A stretch of DNA of 38,337 bases from Chamaesiphon polymorphus CCALA 037 (GCF_003003845.1 NZ_PVWO01000005.1:1-38337); one strand, 5' to 3'. Shown: positions 1-8,416, numbered from the stretch's first letter. Numbers and translations are program-made. Notes: generated by a model from the letters alone, not told the origin.

Positions 1-1
1 C

Positions 2-550
2 TCAAAAGATCGCTACTCTCCGCCACCCCCACCCGTAGCGGTTGCTGAAACTATCGGCGATGACAGTGAAGAAGATGGTGAAGAGGAAGACGTCAACGCT
101 TTAGCAGCCATGTTTGGCGAAGAAATTGCCGATGGCGAGGAGGATGACGATGACGATGATGACGATATCGACGAGTCTACTCCAAATGCCTATCAACAAC
201 TCGATCGCAATCGATTTTTAACCGAAGATCGCTTGCACGTCCAAGTTACGCCGCTCTCCCAAGCGACGTTGCCGCGTACTTGCTATATCGTCATCGATAA
301 GTTTGCCGAACCGATCGTCCGTCCTCTCAAGGATTTCGCCGATCTCGGTCAAATTTCTGGCGACGAAATCCAGCAACGCACTTTACCCGTGTTTGACAAT
401 CATCGCGTTGCCAAAAGATTCTCCAATCAACGCACTCAACGAGTAATTAAGGTACCGGATAGTCGGGTTTTTCAGAAAACGACTTCACACCTACGCGCCA
501 AAGGCATCGTGTGTTTGTTGGTAGATGGCAATATTTATTCGTTGAATTAG
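2..550 (+). CDS. Hypothetical acidic protein, 5' end outside window
   Basis: The reading frame is already open at base 2 and runs to a TAG at 548-550, so the visible 182 codons are the C-terminal part of a longer protein. The first half is a proline run followed by a strongly acidic, low-complexity stretch (many Asp/Glu, including an eight-Asp run), which is probably disordered. The last ~100 residues look folded, with alternating hydrophobic strands (for example TCYIVIDKF and GIVCLLVDGNIYSLN at the end). I do not recognise a domain family. An internal ATG at 110 exists, but the upstream frame has the same acidic composition, so it is not a convincing start. The stop is followed directly by a heptamer repeat array, and the gene converges on the TPR gene at 713-1759. 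Confidence 0.6.
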   Translation, partial: SKDRYSPPPPPVAVAETIGDDSEEDGEEEDVNALAAMFGEEIADGEEDDDDDDDDIDESTPNAYQQLDRNRFLTEDRLHVQVTPLSQATLPRTCYIVIDKFAEPIVRPLKDFADLGQISGDEIQQRTLPVFDNHRVAKRFSNQRTQRVIKVPDSRVFQKTTSHLRAKGIVCLLVDGNIYSLN

Positions 551-599
551 TGGATAGTGAATAGTGGATAGTGAATAGTGAATAGTGAATAGTGGGTAG
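551..599 (+). repeat. Heptamer tandem array (TGGATAG/TGAATAG), 7 units
   Basis: Seven consecutive 7-base units of the TGGATAG/TGAATAG type start on the base after the stop codon of the upstream gene. With the oppositely oriented array at 685-715 it forms an imperfect inverted repeat (about 28 of 31 positions) between two convergent genes. This is the class of short tandemly repeated repetitive (STRR) sequence known in cyanobacteria. Confidence 0.9.
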
Positions 600-684
600 T
601 AAAAACATCGATCTATACACATTGCATATAGAGGATTTTAAGCCGTCCAAATTTACGACAGAGAAATAACCATCTCAACACGCT

Positions 685-715
685 CTATCCACTGTCCACT
701 ATCCACTATTCACTA
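685..715 (-). repeat. Heptamer tandem array, inverse partner of 551-599
   Basis: Four units read on the minus strand as TGAATAG, TGGATAG, TGGACAG and TGGATAG follow directly after the TAG stop of the TPR gene (complement 713-715). Both convergent genes end in the same nonamer TTGAATTAG and then pass straight into heptamers. A transcript from either side could fold across the 85-base spacer into a long hairpin. Confidence 0.88.
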
Positions 716-1759
716 ATTCAACGGTGGAATCCTCGTCAACCCCACAACCAGATTGGGATTGTCTTGCTTGAGTCGATCTTCAAATCCATAACAACCATCG
801 CTACTAGTCCGAGCTAGTGCGGTTTTGGCTTCACAGCGTCCTGTTAGGATTTGGGCGATCGTGGAGAGCATTAAGCGATCGCGTTTTTGGTAAGCTACTT
901 CAAAGAGTTTAATCGACTCGCGCAGATCGGTATCGTTTTTCTGTTCGCGTCCGCGCATGGCGAGTAGCTGCGCCTTATAGTAGATAAGTTCGGGATTTTG
1001 CGGAGCGATTTTGAGTGCGGCATTAATAGCGACACTGGCTTTATCGTACTGTTTTAAGTCTCGATGACCGATATACATGCCGCGCAAGGCTAGATACCTA
1101 GGCTCGGCACCTTGCAATTGCTCGATCGCCTGATTGGTATCGGAGAATGGAACGTTGACGGCTAACAACAGATCCATATAACCCTTAATCAGATTGAGTT
1201 CGGAATTATTCGGTTCGAGCTTTTTGGCTTTATCGATAAATTCAAATACCTGCTGAAGCTTGCTCAAAGCACCCAAGGCACCGCCATTATCTTTTTTCAT
1301 TTCGTAGGCAGCCAGAATTGCCAAACCCACACCCTGATACAAGTTGCCGCGCATTGCATTGGTTTTAGTCAATTTTTCGGCAGCTTTGACAGTTTTCTCA
1401 CCATAGTCCTTGACGCGCTCGTAATCTCCCGAGCTAAAAGGATAGAGCGTACTCATGGCATAAGTCAGCGGTTCGTTGGGTTCAGTTAGCAGTGCGGCAT
1501 CGAGATATTGCTTGGCTTTAATATAGTCGCCATCCCTAAACATGGCTTCTTTGGCTCTCTCGACATTAGAACCCTGTTTTGTCTTAGTCCCAGCGGTGGG
1601 AAAGACCATATTACTATTTGGCTTGGCTGGTTTTTTAGCAGCTATGGCTGGGGCAACATTTAAATTTAAGCGGCTAATGGGTGAGAGGATTGCCGATTGT
1701 GCGATTACCGCACCTGTCGCGATCGCGATCGTAGCCTGTAGCGAAAACTTGAATTTCAT
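713..1759 (-). CDS. Secreted TPR-repeat protein
   Basis: The 348-residue protein has a hydrophobic N-terminus (about residues 5-40, ending near an Ala-rich APAIAAKK) that looks like a signal peptide or anchor. From about residue 65 onward there are tetratricopeptide-type helical pairs (for example GDYIKAKQYLDAALLTEPNE and KQYDKASVAINAALKIAPQN). The C-terminal motif GRCEAKTA...GCYGFEDRLKQDNP is typical of a conserved cyanobacterial TPR protein family; its two Cys could pair in the periplasm. No enzymatic motif is seen, so a scaffold role in the periplasm or at the thylakoid lumen is the most that can be inferred. The ATG at 1759 is well placed before the signal sequence. Its stop codon begins a heptamer array. 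Confidence 0.8.
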   Translation of the reverse strand: MKFKFSLQATIAIATGAVIAQSAILSPISRLNLNVAPAIAAKKPAKPNSNMVFPTAGTKTKQGSNVERAKEAMFRDGDYIKAKQYLDAALLTEPNEPLTYAMSTLYPFSSGDYERVKDYGEKTVKAAEKLTKTNAMRGNLYQGVGLAILAAYEMKKDNGGALGALSKLQQVFEFIDKAKKLEPNNSELNLIKGYMDLLLAVNVPFSDTNQAIEQLQGAEPRYLALRGMYIGHRDLKQYDKASVAINAALKIAPQNPELIYYKAQLLAMRGREQKNDTDLRESIKLFEVAYQKRDRLMLSTIAQILTGRCEAKTALARTSSDGCYGFEDRLKQDNPNLVVGLTRIPPLN

Positions 1760-1772
1760 TGATAGTAGCTAG

Positions 1773-2059
1773 TAACTAGTTGATTAGACGGGTTATGGTA
1801 AAAGTCTGTAGCTTGGCACTGATGAATTTTGAATCCAGCCGCCTCTACCAGCGATCGAGAAATTGCAATATACTATAGTGCCTGGACGCGATCGTCGATC
1901 GGAAGTTCCAATGTATTAGTATAGACTTCAAAGCGGAAAGTAGTGGATAGTGAATAGTGGATAGTGGATAGTGAATTTTTGGACGCAAGCGTCCCCACAT
2001 CCCTCCCCCATGCACGCCTATACTCTATTCCCTATCCCCTATCCCCTATTCCCTAACTC
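1773..2059. other. Divergent intergenic region with two opposed heptamer arrays
   Basis: This 287-base gap separates the divergent TPR and ABC genes. It holds a plus-oriented TGGATAG/TGAATAG array at 1944-1976 and an opposed array of CTATTCC/CTATCCC units at about 2026-2055 that ends just before the ABC start codon. Unlike the other arrays here, neither lies at a recognisable stop codon. I see no small gene or clear promoter box. Confidence 0.65.
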
Positions 2060-2719
2060 GTGCTAAAACTCAAACACCTTTCCTACCATCCACCTGCAAC
2101 CGAGCGACCGATCCTTCAGGATCTTAACTTAGAACTTCAACCCCAGCAATTGGGATTGATTATCGGTGCGAGCGGTTCGGGAAAAAGTACTTTGCTGGAA
2201 ATTTTAGCAGGATTGGCAAGTGGTACCAGTGGGGGCGTTTATTGGCGAGATCGCGTTTTGGATGCCGAACTACGTCAACAATTAGGCGGACTGGTATTTC
2301 AGTTTCCCGAACGCCATTTTTGCACCAACTCCATTGTGGAAGAATTACGCTTGGGACATCCCGAACTCGGAGCCGAACGCGTGGAACAGGCTTTGCAATC
2401 GGTGGGTTTGGCAGATTTGCCTTTACAGCTCTCTCCTCACGCCCTCAGCGGCGGTCAGCAGCGACGATTGGCTCTGGCGGTACAACTAATCCGGCAACCC
2501 CATTTGCTACTGTTAGACGAGCCTACAGCGGGCTTAGATTGGTCGATGCGCCAGCAGTTAGTCAGTTTGCTTGCCAAGCTCAAACAAGAATGGACGCTAC
2601 TAATTGTCACTCATGATGCGGGCGATTTATTGGCAATTGCCGATAAATGTTGGCAGATCGAGAGCGGAAAATTAACTGAAGCAAATCTACGCGATGGTAA
2701 ATTGACGGGAGTTAGTTAG
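2060..2719 (+). CDS. ABC transporter ATP-binding protein, EcfA-like
   Basis: A complete ABC ATPase of 219 residues: Walker A GASGSGKST at about 36-44, Q-loop in VFQFPERHF, signature LSGGQQRR, Walker B LLLLDEPTAGLD and H-loop VTHD. The QFPE-type Q-loop is characteristic of energy-coupling-factor ATPases (EcfA/CbiO). The plant plastid protein ABCI11/NAP14 has a closely similar FQFPER motif, so this may be its cyanobacterial counterpart; that link is from memory. No membrane or substrate-binding subunit is adjacent, so the transporter partner and substrate are unknown. The start is a GTG at 2060, seven bases after a heptamer array and without a clear Shine-Dalgarno sequence. Confidence 0.85.
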   Translation: MLKLKHLSYHPPATERPILQDLNLELQPQQLGLIIGASGSGKSTLLEILAGLASGTSGGVYWRDRVLDAELRQQLGGLVFQFPERHFCTNSIVEELRLGHPELGAERVEQALQSVGLADLPLQLSPHALSGGQQRRLALAVQLIRQPHLLLLDEPTAGLDWSMRQQLVSLLAKLKQEWTLLIVTHDAGDLLAIADKCWQIESGKLTEANLRDGKLTGVS

Positions 2720-2755
2720 GATAGTCGATCTTGTTACCCAGAAATATAGAAGGGA

Positions 2756-2773
2756 ATAATCAACTATCAACTA
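2756..2773 (-). repeat. Short heptamer repeat at stop of methyltransferase-GT2 gene
   Basis: On the minus strand the TGA stop of the neighbouring gene continues as two TAGTTGA units and a degenerate third. It is the shortest stop-adjacent array in the window. Confidence 0.6.
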
Positions 2774-4276
2774 TCATACAAACTTAATCTTGCGAGCCGC
2801 GTACAGACACATTTTGAGCAATACTAAACCCTCGCGGACGTGGGCGATATTTGACTTGCCATAAGTGCGCGGTTGGTAGCGAACGGGGACTTCGACAATG
2901 TGTAAATTTAATTTGGCCGCACCAAATAACAGATCGAAATCACCAAAGGGATCGAAATCGCCAAAGTAACTACGATTGGCGACGATCCGCAGATAATCTT
3001 CGCGCCACAATACCTTAGTGCCGCACAGTGTATCTTTGATATTCTGACCTAATAAAAAGGAAAAAACCAGAGCGAAAAACTTGTTGGCGACAGTATTCAG
3101 CCATGGCATTGCTGCTGGAGAATAGGGATAAACTAGTCGCGAACCATTGATAAATTCGCCCCTACCGCTGACGATCGCACTGACAAAATTGACTAGTTCT
3201 TCTGGCTGTACTGTCAGATCGGCATCTAAGATAATTAAGATATCGCCAGTTGCTTTTTCAAAGCCCAATCTCACGGCATCACCTTTGCCTTTACCTGATT
3301 GTTGGAAAGCATGAATTGTAAAATTGCCGCGATATTCTTGGACTACATTTTGCAGTTTATTCCACGTATCATCTTGAGAATGACCTTCGACAAAAATCAC
3401 TTCAGTATGTTTGCCTAATTGTGGTAATCTCTCGATCGCGGCGGCAATATTTCCGGCTTCGTTACGGGCGGGAATAATGACGCTTACAGTATAATGACGC
3501 TCGATTGTGGGAAGTTGGTGGCGTTTTTCCTCAGCCGAGAAGAAAGTCTTCTCCCCAGGAAAATAGAGCTGCTGGCGCGCCACGATATAATTAGTCAAAT
3601 TTAGACGATCGACGATCGGAATATGACTGAGATATCGATTGACCAAATTAGACAAGATTGGGATATATTTAGGCAATAACAATCGCCTACCAATTTTGAC
3701 TGGTTGATAACCAGTAATATTTAACAAGTTGATGACATCCTGCATCGACAACCAATTTTGAGGCGACTGGGGGCGGCGTTGTCCAATTCGTTCGGCAAGA
3801 TGTAATATCGGTTCCCACAGAAAGTTATGAAAATTAATTACTAATCTAGTATGAGGATGGCATAATTGTTGCAACTGTTCGAGTACCCGCTGAATATTCG
3901 TCAGATCGCCCAATACTCCAGATAGAATAATATAGTCAAATTCTGTCGCGAGGAATGGATATTTGGTACGAGTTGCTAGTGGGATATTTTCGGCATTGAG
4001 GCAATAAAAATGTAAGTCGGGATATTTAGTTTTGGCGATGTCGATCGCCGCAGATGCGAAGTCAATCCCCACACCGATATTTGGTAAGATCTTGGCGAGC
4101 AAGTTTCCAGTTCCACAGCCAATTTCCAACACATTACTACCAGCCGGAATTAAAAATTGGTGCAATCGATCGAGATCTTGGTAATAATATCGATTGCGTT
4201 TTGCCCACCAATCTAGCTTGAAGGCGATGGCATCAAAATATGTTTGAGTGCGCTCGGTAACTAGTCGATCGGACAT
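2774..4276 (-). CDS. Fused SAM-dependent methyltransferase and GT2 glycosyltransferase
   Basis: The 500-residue protein joins two enzymes. The N-terminal half (about 1-230) is a class I SAM methyltransferase, with motif I LEIGCGTG at about 50-57 and a following acidic strand end VGIDFASAAI. The C-terminal part (about 262-500) is a GT-A family 2 glycosyltransferase: VSVIIPARNEAGN, a DAD metal-binding motif in ILDADLTVQPEE, and no membrane helices of the GtrB/ArnC kind after it. DPM1/ArnC-like GT2 enzymes charge polyprenyl phosphate with a sugar. The next gene upstream is a GT39/ArnT-like transferase that uses such lipid-linked sugars, so a shared pathway is likely. What the methyltransferase half modifies (sugar or lipid) cannot be read from sequence. 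The ATG at 4276 precedes a plausible N-terminus. Confidence 0.85.
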   Translation of the reverse strand: MSDRLVTERTQTYFDAIAFKLDWWAKRNRYYYQDLDRLHQFLIPAGSNVLEIGCGTGNLLAKILPNIGVGIDFASAAIDIAKTKYPDLHFYCLNAENIPLATRTKYPFLATEFDYIILSGVLGDLTNIQRVLEQLQQLCHPHTRLVINFHNFLWEPILHLAERIGQRRPQSPQNWLSMQDVINLLNITGYQPVKIGRRLLLPKYIPILSNLVNRYLSHIPIVDRLNLTNYIVARQQLYFPGEKTFFSAEEKRHQLPTIERHYTVSVIIPARNEAGNIAAAIERLPQLGKHTEVIFVEGHSQDDTWNKLQNVVQEYRGNFTIHAFQQSGKGKGDAVRLGFEKATGDILIILDADLTVQPEELVNFVSAIVSGRGEFINGSRLVYPYSPAAMPWLNTVANKFFALVFSFLLGQNIKDTLCGTKVLWREDYLRIVANRSYFGDFDPFGDFDLLFGAAKLNLHIVEVPVRYQPRTYGKSNIAHVREGLVLLKMCLYAARKIKFV

Positions 4277-4404
4277 GGATATTTTTCATAAATAATCGTG
4301 CTTTATTATAACGTAATTTATTGAAGTATTTCAAAAGCAGACGTTAGTAACAATAGCAAGCACAGATAAATAAAATTTAACTACCACCGACGATCGGCGA
4401 TCTG

Positions 4405-6165
4405 CTATTGGAGATCGACCTCCCCAATCTTTTGAATTAGGTGCCAACCTTGGATATTATCCACAAACCGCACTCGTTCGCGTAGCGTAGGCAAAGCCTG
4501 GTCGATCTGTTGGGGTGAGATCTGCAATGTCCACGCATAGGATCGATCTGGTAAATCAGAAAATCTATAGATGTGCTTACCCAAATTTGGAGTATAAAAA
4601 CTCAAGAGGATTAGTGTTTTATGCTGGTCTATAGTAAGAGTACGATCTCGATGTTGAGATGGTTGAAAACCATTTGCAGCTACTGTATCGCTCAGTAGAT
4701 TTATGGGTTGAGTAGCAATCGTTCGATCGATTGTGAGACGCTCGAATTCAGTTCTAAATTCGGGGCTTTTATCTGCTAAGGCACTTTCCCAACCAAAGCT
4801 GAACATGGTAAACCAAGCAGGTATAAACCAACCAGCCAGCCAGTAAGGAATTTTCCCCGGTTGCCACCGTTGCCATAAGCTGGCGATACTCATCCAGCCG
4901 CAACCTAAGACGATCGTGGGTAGCGCATAAGTCCGAATTTCTGGGGTAATTATAATACTGATAAAAGACTGATTTAGCAGCACGATTATTCCCGCGATTG
5001 GCAGCAAAATCCCCAAGCCACTAAAAGCATAACTGAGCCAAGTTACCAACCGATACCAGCTCGATTTTTGACTGCTAATTTGGGTGAAATGTATGAAAGC
5101 GACTGCTGCAAGTAGTGCCATAAATGGTAATATTTGCATGATATAATAAATCATTCGCGTGCGAAATAAGCTCAATAAAACAAATAACGCGAGCGGGTAG
5201 ACTATTGATAAACTTAGAGTAGAATAATTTAGTGTTAAAAGTTTGCGCCAAATTACTATTGTCCCGATCGCGCTAAATAATGCCCACGGGAAAATATTTA
5301 GGGGCATCATCCAGAGATAATAAAAAGGGCCAGGGTTATAAGTATTAGTTTGAGACAGAAATAAGAGCTTACCAAATAGTTCTCGCACGGGCATCGCTCC
5401 GCCATGTTTGTAGCAGCTTGAAATCAGCCATAATCCAGTCGGAACTATTCCTAAAATTAAGCCTAAATAAATTCCTGGATTAGTTAAAAATAATCGATAT
5501 CGTTGACGATCGATCGCATAGGGTAATAAAGCGATAATCGGCACAAAAATCATGAATCCTTTGAGCAGAAATCCCCATCCTACCGTCGCACCTGCCAGCA
5601 GCCCCCACACCCAATTAATCTCGATGCTACGATAGAAAAATGCCAACAAACGCGGTGAAGATGATAAGCTAGAAGATTGGGTATCTGCAATCTGTAATAG
5701 TGCCCAAATGCCTAATAACTCAATCGCCACTAATGCTGTATTTTGCTGCGCTGTATGAGCTTCACTCACCCACAATCCCATCAGCATCAAGATCGCTGCA
5801 CCCAACCAGGCAATTTGACGGTTGAAGAGTATCGTACCAATTTCATACGTCAATAATACACTCGCGATACAAGCGATCGCACTAGGCAGCCGCACGCTAA
5901 ACTCATTCAATCCAAACAAATGATAAGCTAACGCAATCGCCCACTGAATTCCGATCGTGCGATCGTAAATGGGAGTTCCCCAAAATTGCGGTGTCAACCA
6001 ATCACCAGTTTCCCAGATCCAGCGAGCTTGAATGGCATAATAACCTTCATCATATGGCATCAAACTAGAACGGTCGCCATTAACTAATAATAATGGGATG
6101 GTAACGATCGCTAAACTCCATCGGGGAAATCTATTCCACAGTAATAAATAGTCGCGTATATTCAC
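4405..6165 (-). CDS. GT39/ArnT-like membrane glycosyltransferase
   Basis: A polytopic protein of about 586 residues with roughly a dozen hydrophobic segments. Residues near 40 read MPYDEGYYA: the Asp-Glu in the first external loop is the catalytic signature of GT-C enzymes of the PMT/ArnT family, which transfer a sugar from a polyprenyl phosphate carrier to protein or lipid on the outer face of the membrane. A C-terminal soluble domain of ~150 residues follows the last helix. No ATG is available; the first codons are TTG (6171) or GTG (6165), and I chose the GTG. The start lies only 16 bases from the divergent GTG of the EamA-like gene. Near the C-terminus, the segment LRERVRF comes from a GGCGTAGCC-type repeat at 4474-4501. 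The acceptor is unknown. Confidence 0.82.
   Translation of the reverse strand: MNIRDYLLLWNRFPRWSLAIVTIPLLLVNGDRSSLMPYDEGYYAIQARWIWETGDWLTPQFWGTPIYDRTIGIQWAIALAYHLFGLNEFSVRLPSAIACIASVLLTYEIGTILFNRQIAWLGAAILMLMGLWVSEAHTAQQNTALVAIELLGIWALLQIADTQSSSLSSSPRLLAFFYRSIEINWVWGLLAGATVGWGFLLKGFMIFVPIIALLPYAIDRQRYRLFLTNPGIYLGLILGIVPTGLWLISSCYKHGGAMPVRELFGKLLFLSQTNTYNPGPFYYLWMMPLNIFPWALFSAIGTIVIWRKLLTLNYSTLSLSIVYPLALFVLLSLFRTRMIYYIMQILPFMALLAAVAFIHFTQISSQKSSWYRLVTWLSYAFSGLGILLPIAGIIVLLNQSFISIIITPEIRTYALPTIVLGCGWMSIASLWQRWQPGKIPYWLAGWFIPAWFTMFSFGWESALADKSPEFRTEFERLTIDRTIATQPINLLSDTVAANGFQPSQHRDRTLTIDQHKTLILLSFYTPNLGKHIYRFSDLPDRSYAWTLQISPQQIDQALPTLRERVRFVDNIQGWHLIQKIGEVDLQ
4474..4501. repeat. Intragenic GCGTAGC-type palindromic repeat
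   Basis: The sequence TTCGCGTAGCGTAGGCAAAG lies inside the GT39-like gene and resembles the dispersed repeat copies at 12068, 30936, 31271 and 31567. It stays in frame. Confidence 0.5.
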
Positions 6166-6181
6166 ACTCAAGGACTTTATT

Positions 6182-6550
6182 GTGACCTTACCAGAATTAA
6201 TTTTACTACTAATCTCAGTTTTAGCAGGTGTATTCGGTCAATTTTTTCTCAAACTGGGAGCTGCAAAACTGGGTAAAGTTGATGTCGATAATTTTTTGAG
6301 TCACATTCTCAGCACGATCGCGATTCCAGAGTTATTAATCGGGCTAGCTTGTTATGGTACTGGGGCGATCTTCTATATATTATTACTAACGCGGGTCAAT
6401 CTTAGCGTTGCAGCTCCAGCAATCTCTCTCAGTTATATTTTCTCAGTTTTGCTTGGCCATTTCTGGTTTCGCGAGTCGATCGCGCTAGGCCAAATTTTTG
6501 GTTTAGCAGCTATTTCTGTCGGTGTAATTTTAGTCGTTTCTCACAAATAA
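6182..6550 (+). CDS. Small EamA/SMR-type membrane protein, ArnE-like
   Basis: A 122-residue protein made almost entirely of four hydrophobic helices (about 3-22, 42-65, 72-92 and 98-118), with SYIFSVLLGHFWFRE near helix 3/4. This matches the half-size EamA/SMR-like proteins such as ArnE/ArnF, which flip undecaprenyl-phosphate-linked sugars across the membrane. Next to a GT39 transferase and a GT2 charging enzyme, a flippase role is the natural inference; a small-molecule exporter is the alternative. The GTG start at 6182 is supported by AAGGA at 6170-6174, seven bases upstream, which overlaps the beginning of the divergent GT39 gene. Sixteen bases after the stop comes rsmG, probably cotranscribed. 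Confidence 0.78.
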   Translation: MTLPELILLLISVLAGVFGQFFLKLGAAKLGKVDVDNFLSHILSTIAIPELLIGLACYGTGAIFYILLLTRVNLSVAAPAISLSYIFSVLLGHFWFRESIALGQIFGLAAISVGVILVVSHK

Positions 6551-6565
6551 TTTGATAATTTAGAT

Positions 6566-7309
6566 ATGAATAATTCCTCAATTTCTAACACCGAACTGCC
6601 ACAGTTAGCAACAATATGGCAAGAAACCACCGATTGGTGTCCAACCGAATTGCAACAAGTACGGTTACAATCTCTCTATACTGCCGTAATTACTGCCAAC
6701 CAACAATTAAATCTCACTAGAATTACCGAACCAGCAGAATTTTGGGAAAAACATTTATGGGATTCGATCCGAGGAATTGGCGAACTAATTAAAATTCCAT
6801 CGGCACTTAAAGTCATCGATATCGGTACTGGTGCTGGTTTCCCTGGCTTACCACTCGCGATCGCTAGAACGGATTGGCAACTGACATTAGTCGATTCTAC
6901 TGCCAAAAAAGTCGGATTTATTAGCTCTACCGCTCCCGAACTTGGCTTGACAAATGTGCATCCAGTTGTCAGTCGAATCGAAGATGTCGGACAAGATCGG
7001 CAACATCGCCATCGATACGATTTGGCTCTCATTCGGGCGGTAGCATCGGTAAATGTTTGTGCGGAGTATGCCCTACCTTTAGTCAAAATCGGTGGCACTG
7101 CTATCCTATACCGGGGCAATTGGACGCAAGAAGAAGCCGATCTTCTAGAGTTAGCAGTGGCTAAATTAGGTGGCGAGATTAGCAAGATCGATCGATTTAA
7201 TACTCCCCTGAGCGATAGTATCCGGCACTGTATTTATCTACATAAAATCGCCGATACGCATCCATATTATCCTCGGGCTGTCGGCATTCCTACCCAAAAA
7301 CCACTGTAA
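6566..7309 (+). CDS. rsmG: 16S rRNA (guanine-527-N7)-methyltransferase RsmG
   Basis: A 247-residue GidB/RsmG protein that methylates G527 in the 530 loop of 16S rRNA using SAM. Motif I is VIDIGTGAGFPGLPLAIA at about 89-106, preceded by the family hallmark NLTRI...FWEKHLWDS, and followed by LVDSTAKKVGF and RYDLALIRAVA. Full length for the family. It follows the EamA-like gene by 15 bases and is followed by the TsaC-type gene after 76 bases. Confidence 0.95.
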   Translation: MNNSSISNTELPQLATIWQETTDWCPTELQQVRLQSLYTAVITANQQLNLTRITEPAEFWEKHLWDSIRGIGELIKIPSALKVIDIGTGAGFPGLPLAIARTDWQLTLVDSTAKKVGFISSTAPELGLTNVHPVVSRIEDVGQDRQHRHRYDLALIRAVASVNVCAEYALPLVKIGGTAILYRGNWTQEEADLLELAVAKLGGEISKIDRFNTPLSDSIRHCIYLHKIADTHPYYPRAVGIPTQKPL

Positions 7310-7385
7310 GATTGAATTTATTGCTGGCGATCGGGTTGATATTGTAAAATTAGAACTTGGATCGATATATCAACATTTATAGCCA

Positions 7386-7970
7386 GTGTCTCTAGTTTCT
7401 GTCGATCGTTTAATAGTTGCAGCTCAAACTGGTAATTTAGTCAGTTTTCCTACCGATACCGTTCCGGCATTAGCGGTACTGCCTACACATGCCGAACTAA
7501 TTTTTCAAGCTAAACAAAGAAGTCAAGATAAACCATTAATTTTAATGGCGGGTGAGATCGCAGACTTGTGGAAATTCACCAACGGTACTCAGCTAGAACT
7601 AGAGATTTGGCAAGCAGTTGCCGATCGATATTGGCCTGGTGCATTGACATTGGTCTTACCCGCATCCGATCTGATTCCGTCAGCCATGAACCCACTCGGA
7701 ACTCAGACAATCGGTGTGCGCGTGCCCGATTGCGAGATCGCTCGCTCGATCCTGTGTCAAACCGGAGCCTTGGCAACGACTAGTGCTAATTTGTCGGGAG
7801 AGCCACCCTTACTCACAATGGCCGCAATTAGCGAGAATTTCCCCCAAGTAGCCGCACTACTGGCTCCAGAGCTACCGAGCCTCGGACGACCCTCAACCGT
7901 CATTCAATGGCAGAATTCTGGCTGGAAAGTACTCAGACAAGGCGTGGTGGATTTTGTCAATCCAGGCTAA
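7386..7970 (+). CDS. L-threonylcarbamoyladenylate synthase, TsaC/Sua5 family
   Basis: A YrdC-fold protein of 194 residues that should make threonylcarbamoyl-AMP from threonine, bicarbonate and ATP for the t6A37 modification of ANN-decoding tRNAs. Visible motifs are FPTDTVPALAV, the basic KQRSQDKPLILM, WPGALTLVLP, GVRVPD and the terminal TSANLSGEP. The length fits the short TsaC form without the Sua5 C-terminal domain. The substrate-strand motif usually reads PTDTVYGL; here VPALAV stands in that place, a variation seen in some cyanobacterial copies. Start GTG at 7386, with no evident Shine-Dalgarno site. Confidence 0.87.
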   Translation: MSLVSVDRLIVAAQTGNLVSFPTDTVPALAVLPTHAELIFQAKQRSQDKPLILMAGEIADLWKFTNGTQLELEIWQAVADRYWPGALTLVLPASDLIPSAMNPLGTQTIGVRVPDCEIARSILCQTGALATTSANLSGEPPLLTMAAISENFPQVAALLAPELPSLGRPSTVIQWQNSGWKVLRQGVVDFVNPG

Positions 7971-8119
7971 TTGCTGACTAATTTAGCTCTAATTTCAGAC
8001 AAATTGCTGATTGTGGTATTTTGTGATACCGAGCTAGGATTGACTGCATTAGACTTACATCCGTAGTCAATTGCTCGATGCCCGTAAATTCTCAGTTTCT
8101 TAGACGCGCGAAAATTAGC

Positions 8120-8125
8120 TACAAT
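8120..8125 (+). promoter_or_regulatory. Candidate -10 box of rpmB
   Basis: TACAAT lies 51 bases before the rpmB ATG in an otherwise gene-free stretch. No good -35 box accompanies it, so this is a weak call. Confidence 0.3.
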
Positions 8126-8175
8126 AGGATGCTGTGTCGTCACTAAACGAACGGTATTCAAGTAGGAGGTTTTCT

Positions 8176-8412
8176 ATGTCTCGCGTATGTCAACTGACAG
8201 GTAAAAGAGCCAACAATGGGATGGCAGTCTCTCACGCTCACAATCGTAACAAAAAACTGCAACAAGTTAACTTGCAGTGGAAACGCGTTTGGTGGGCGGA
8301 AGGTAACCGCTTCGTGCGGCTAAAACTGTCTACAAAAGCAATCAAAACCTTAGAAATCAAAGGTTTGGCAGCAATGGCGAAGGATGCAGGTCTCAACCTG
8401 AACAAATTCTAG
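8176..8412 (+). CDS. rpmB: 50S ribosomal protein L28
   Basis: A 78-residue L28 beginning [15 protein letters not shown] and containing the conserved [16 protein letters not shown] segment. The frame is open further upstream to 8134, but the ATG at 8176 has a perfect AGGAGG Shine-Dalgarno at 8164-8169, six bases away, and gives the standard bacterial N-terminus. The copy carries only one Cys near the N-terminus and so is not the zinc-binding form. It is probably monocistronic, with a hairpin just after the stop. Confidence 0.96.
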   Translation: MSRVCQLTGKRANNGMAVSHAHNRNKKLQQVNLQWKRVWWAEGNRFVRLKLSTKAIKTLEIKGLAAMAKDAGLNLNKF

Positions 8413-8416
8413 CTCT

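Noticed and set aside
447-650. Minus-strand 67-codon frame
   Set aside because: Its sequence is mostly translation of the heptamer array (LFTIHYSL repeats), which is stop-free on that strand by composition; it overlaps the end of a real gene.
7967-8161. Minus-strand 64-codon frame between the TsaC-type gene and rpmB
   Set aside because: No family motif, covers the rpmB promoter and leader, start without ribosome-binding site.
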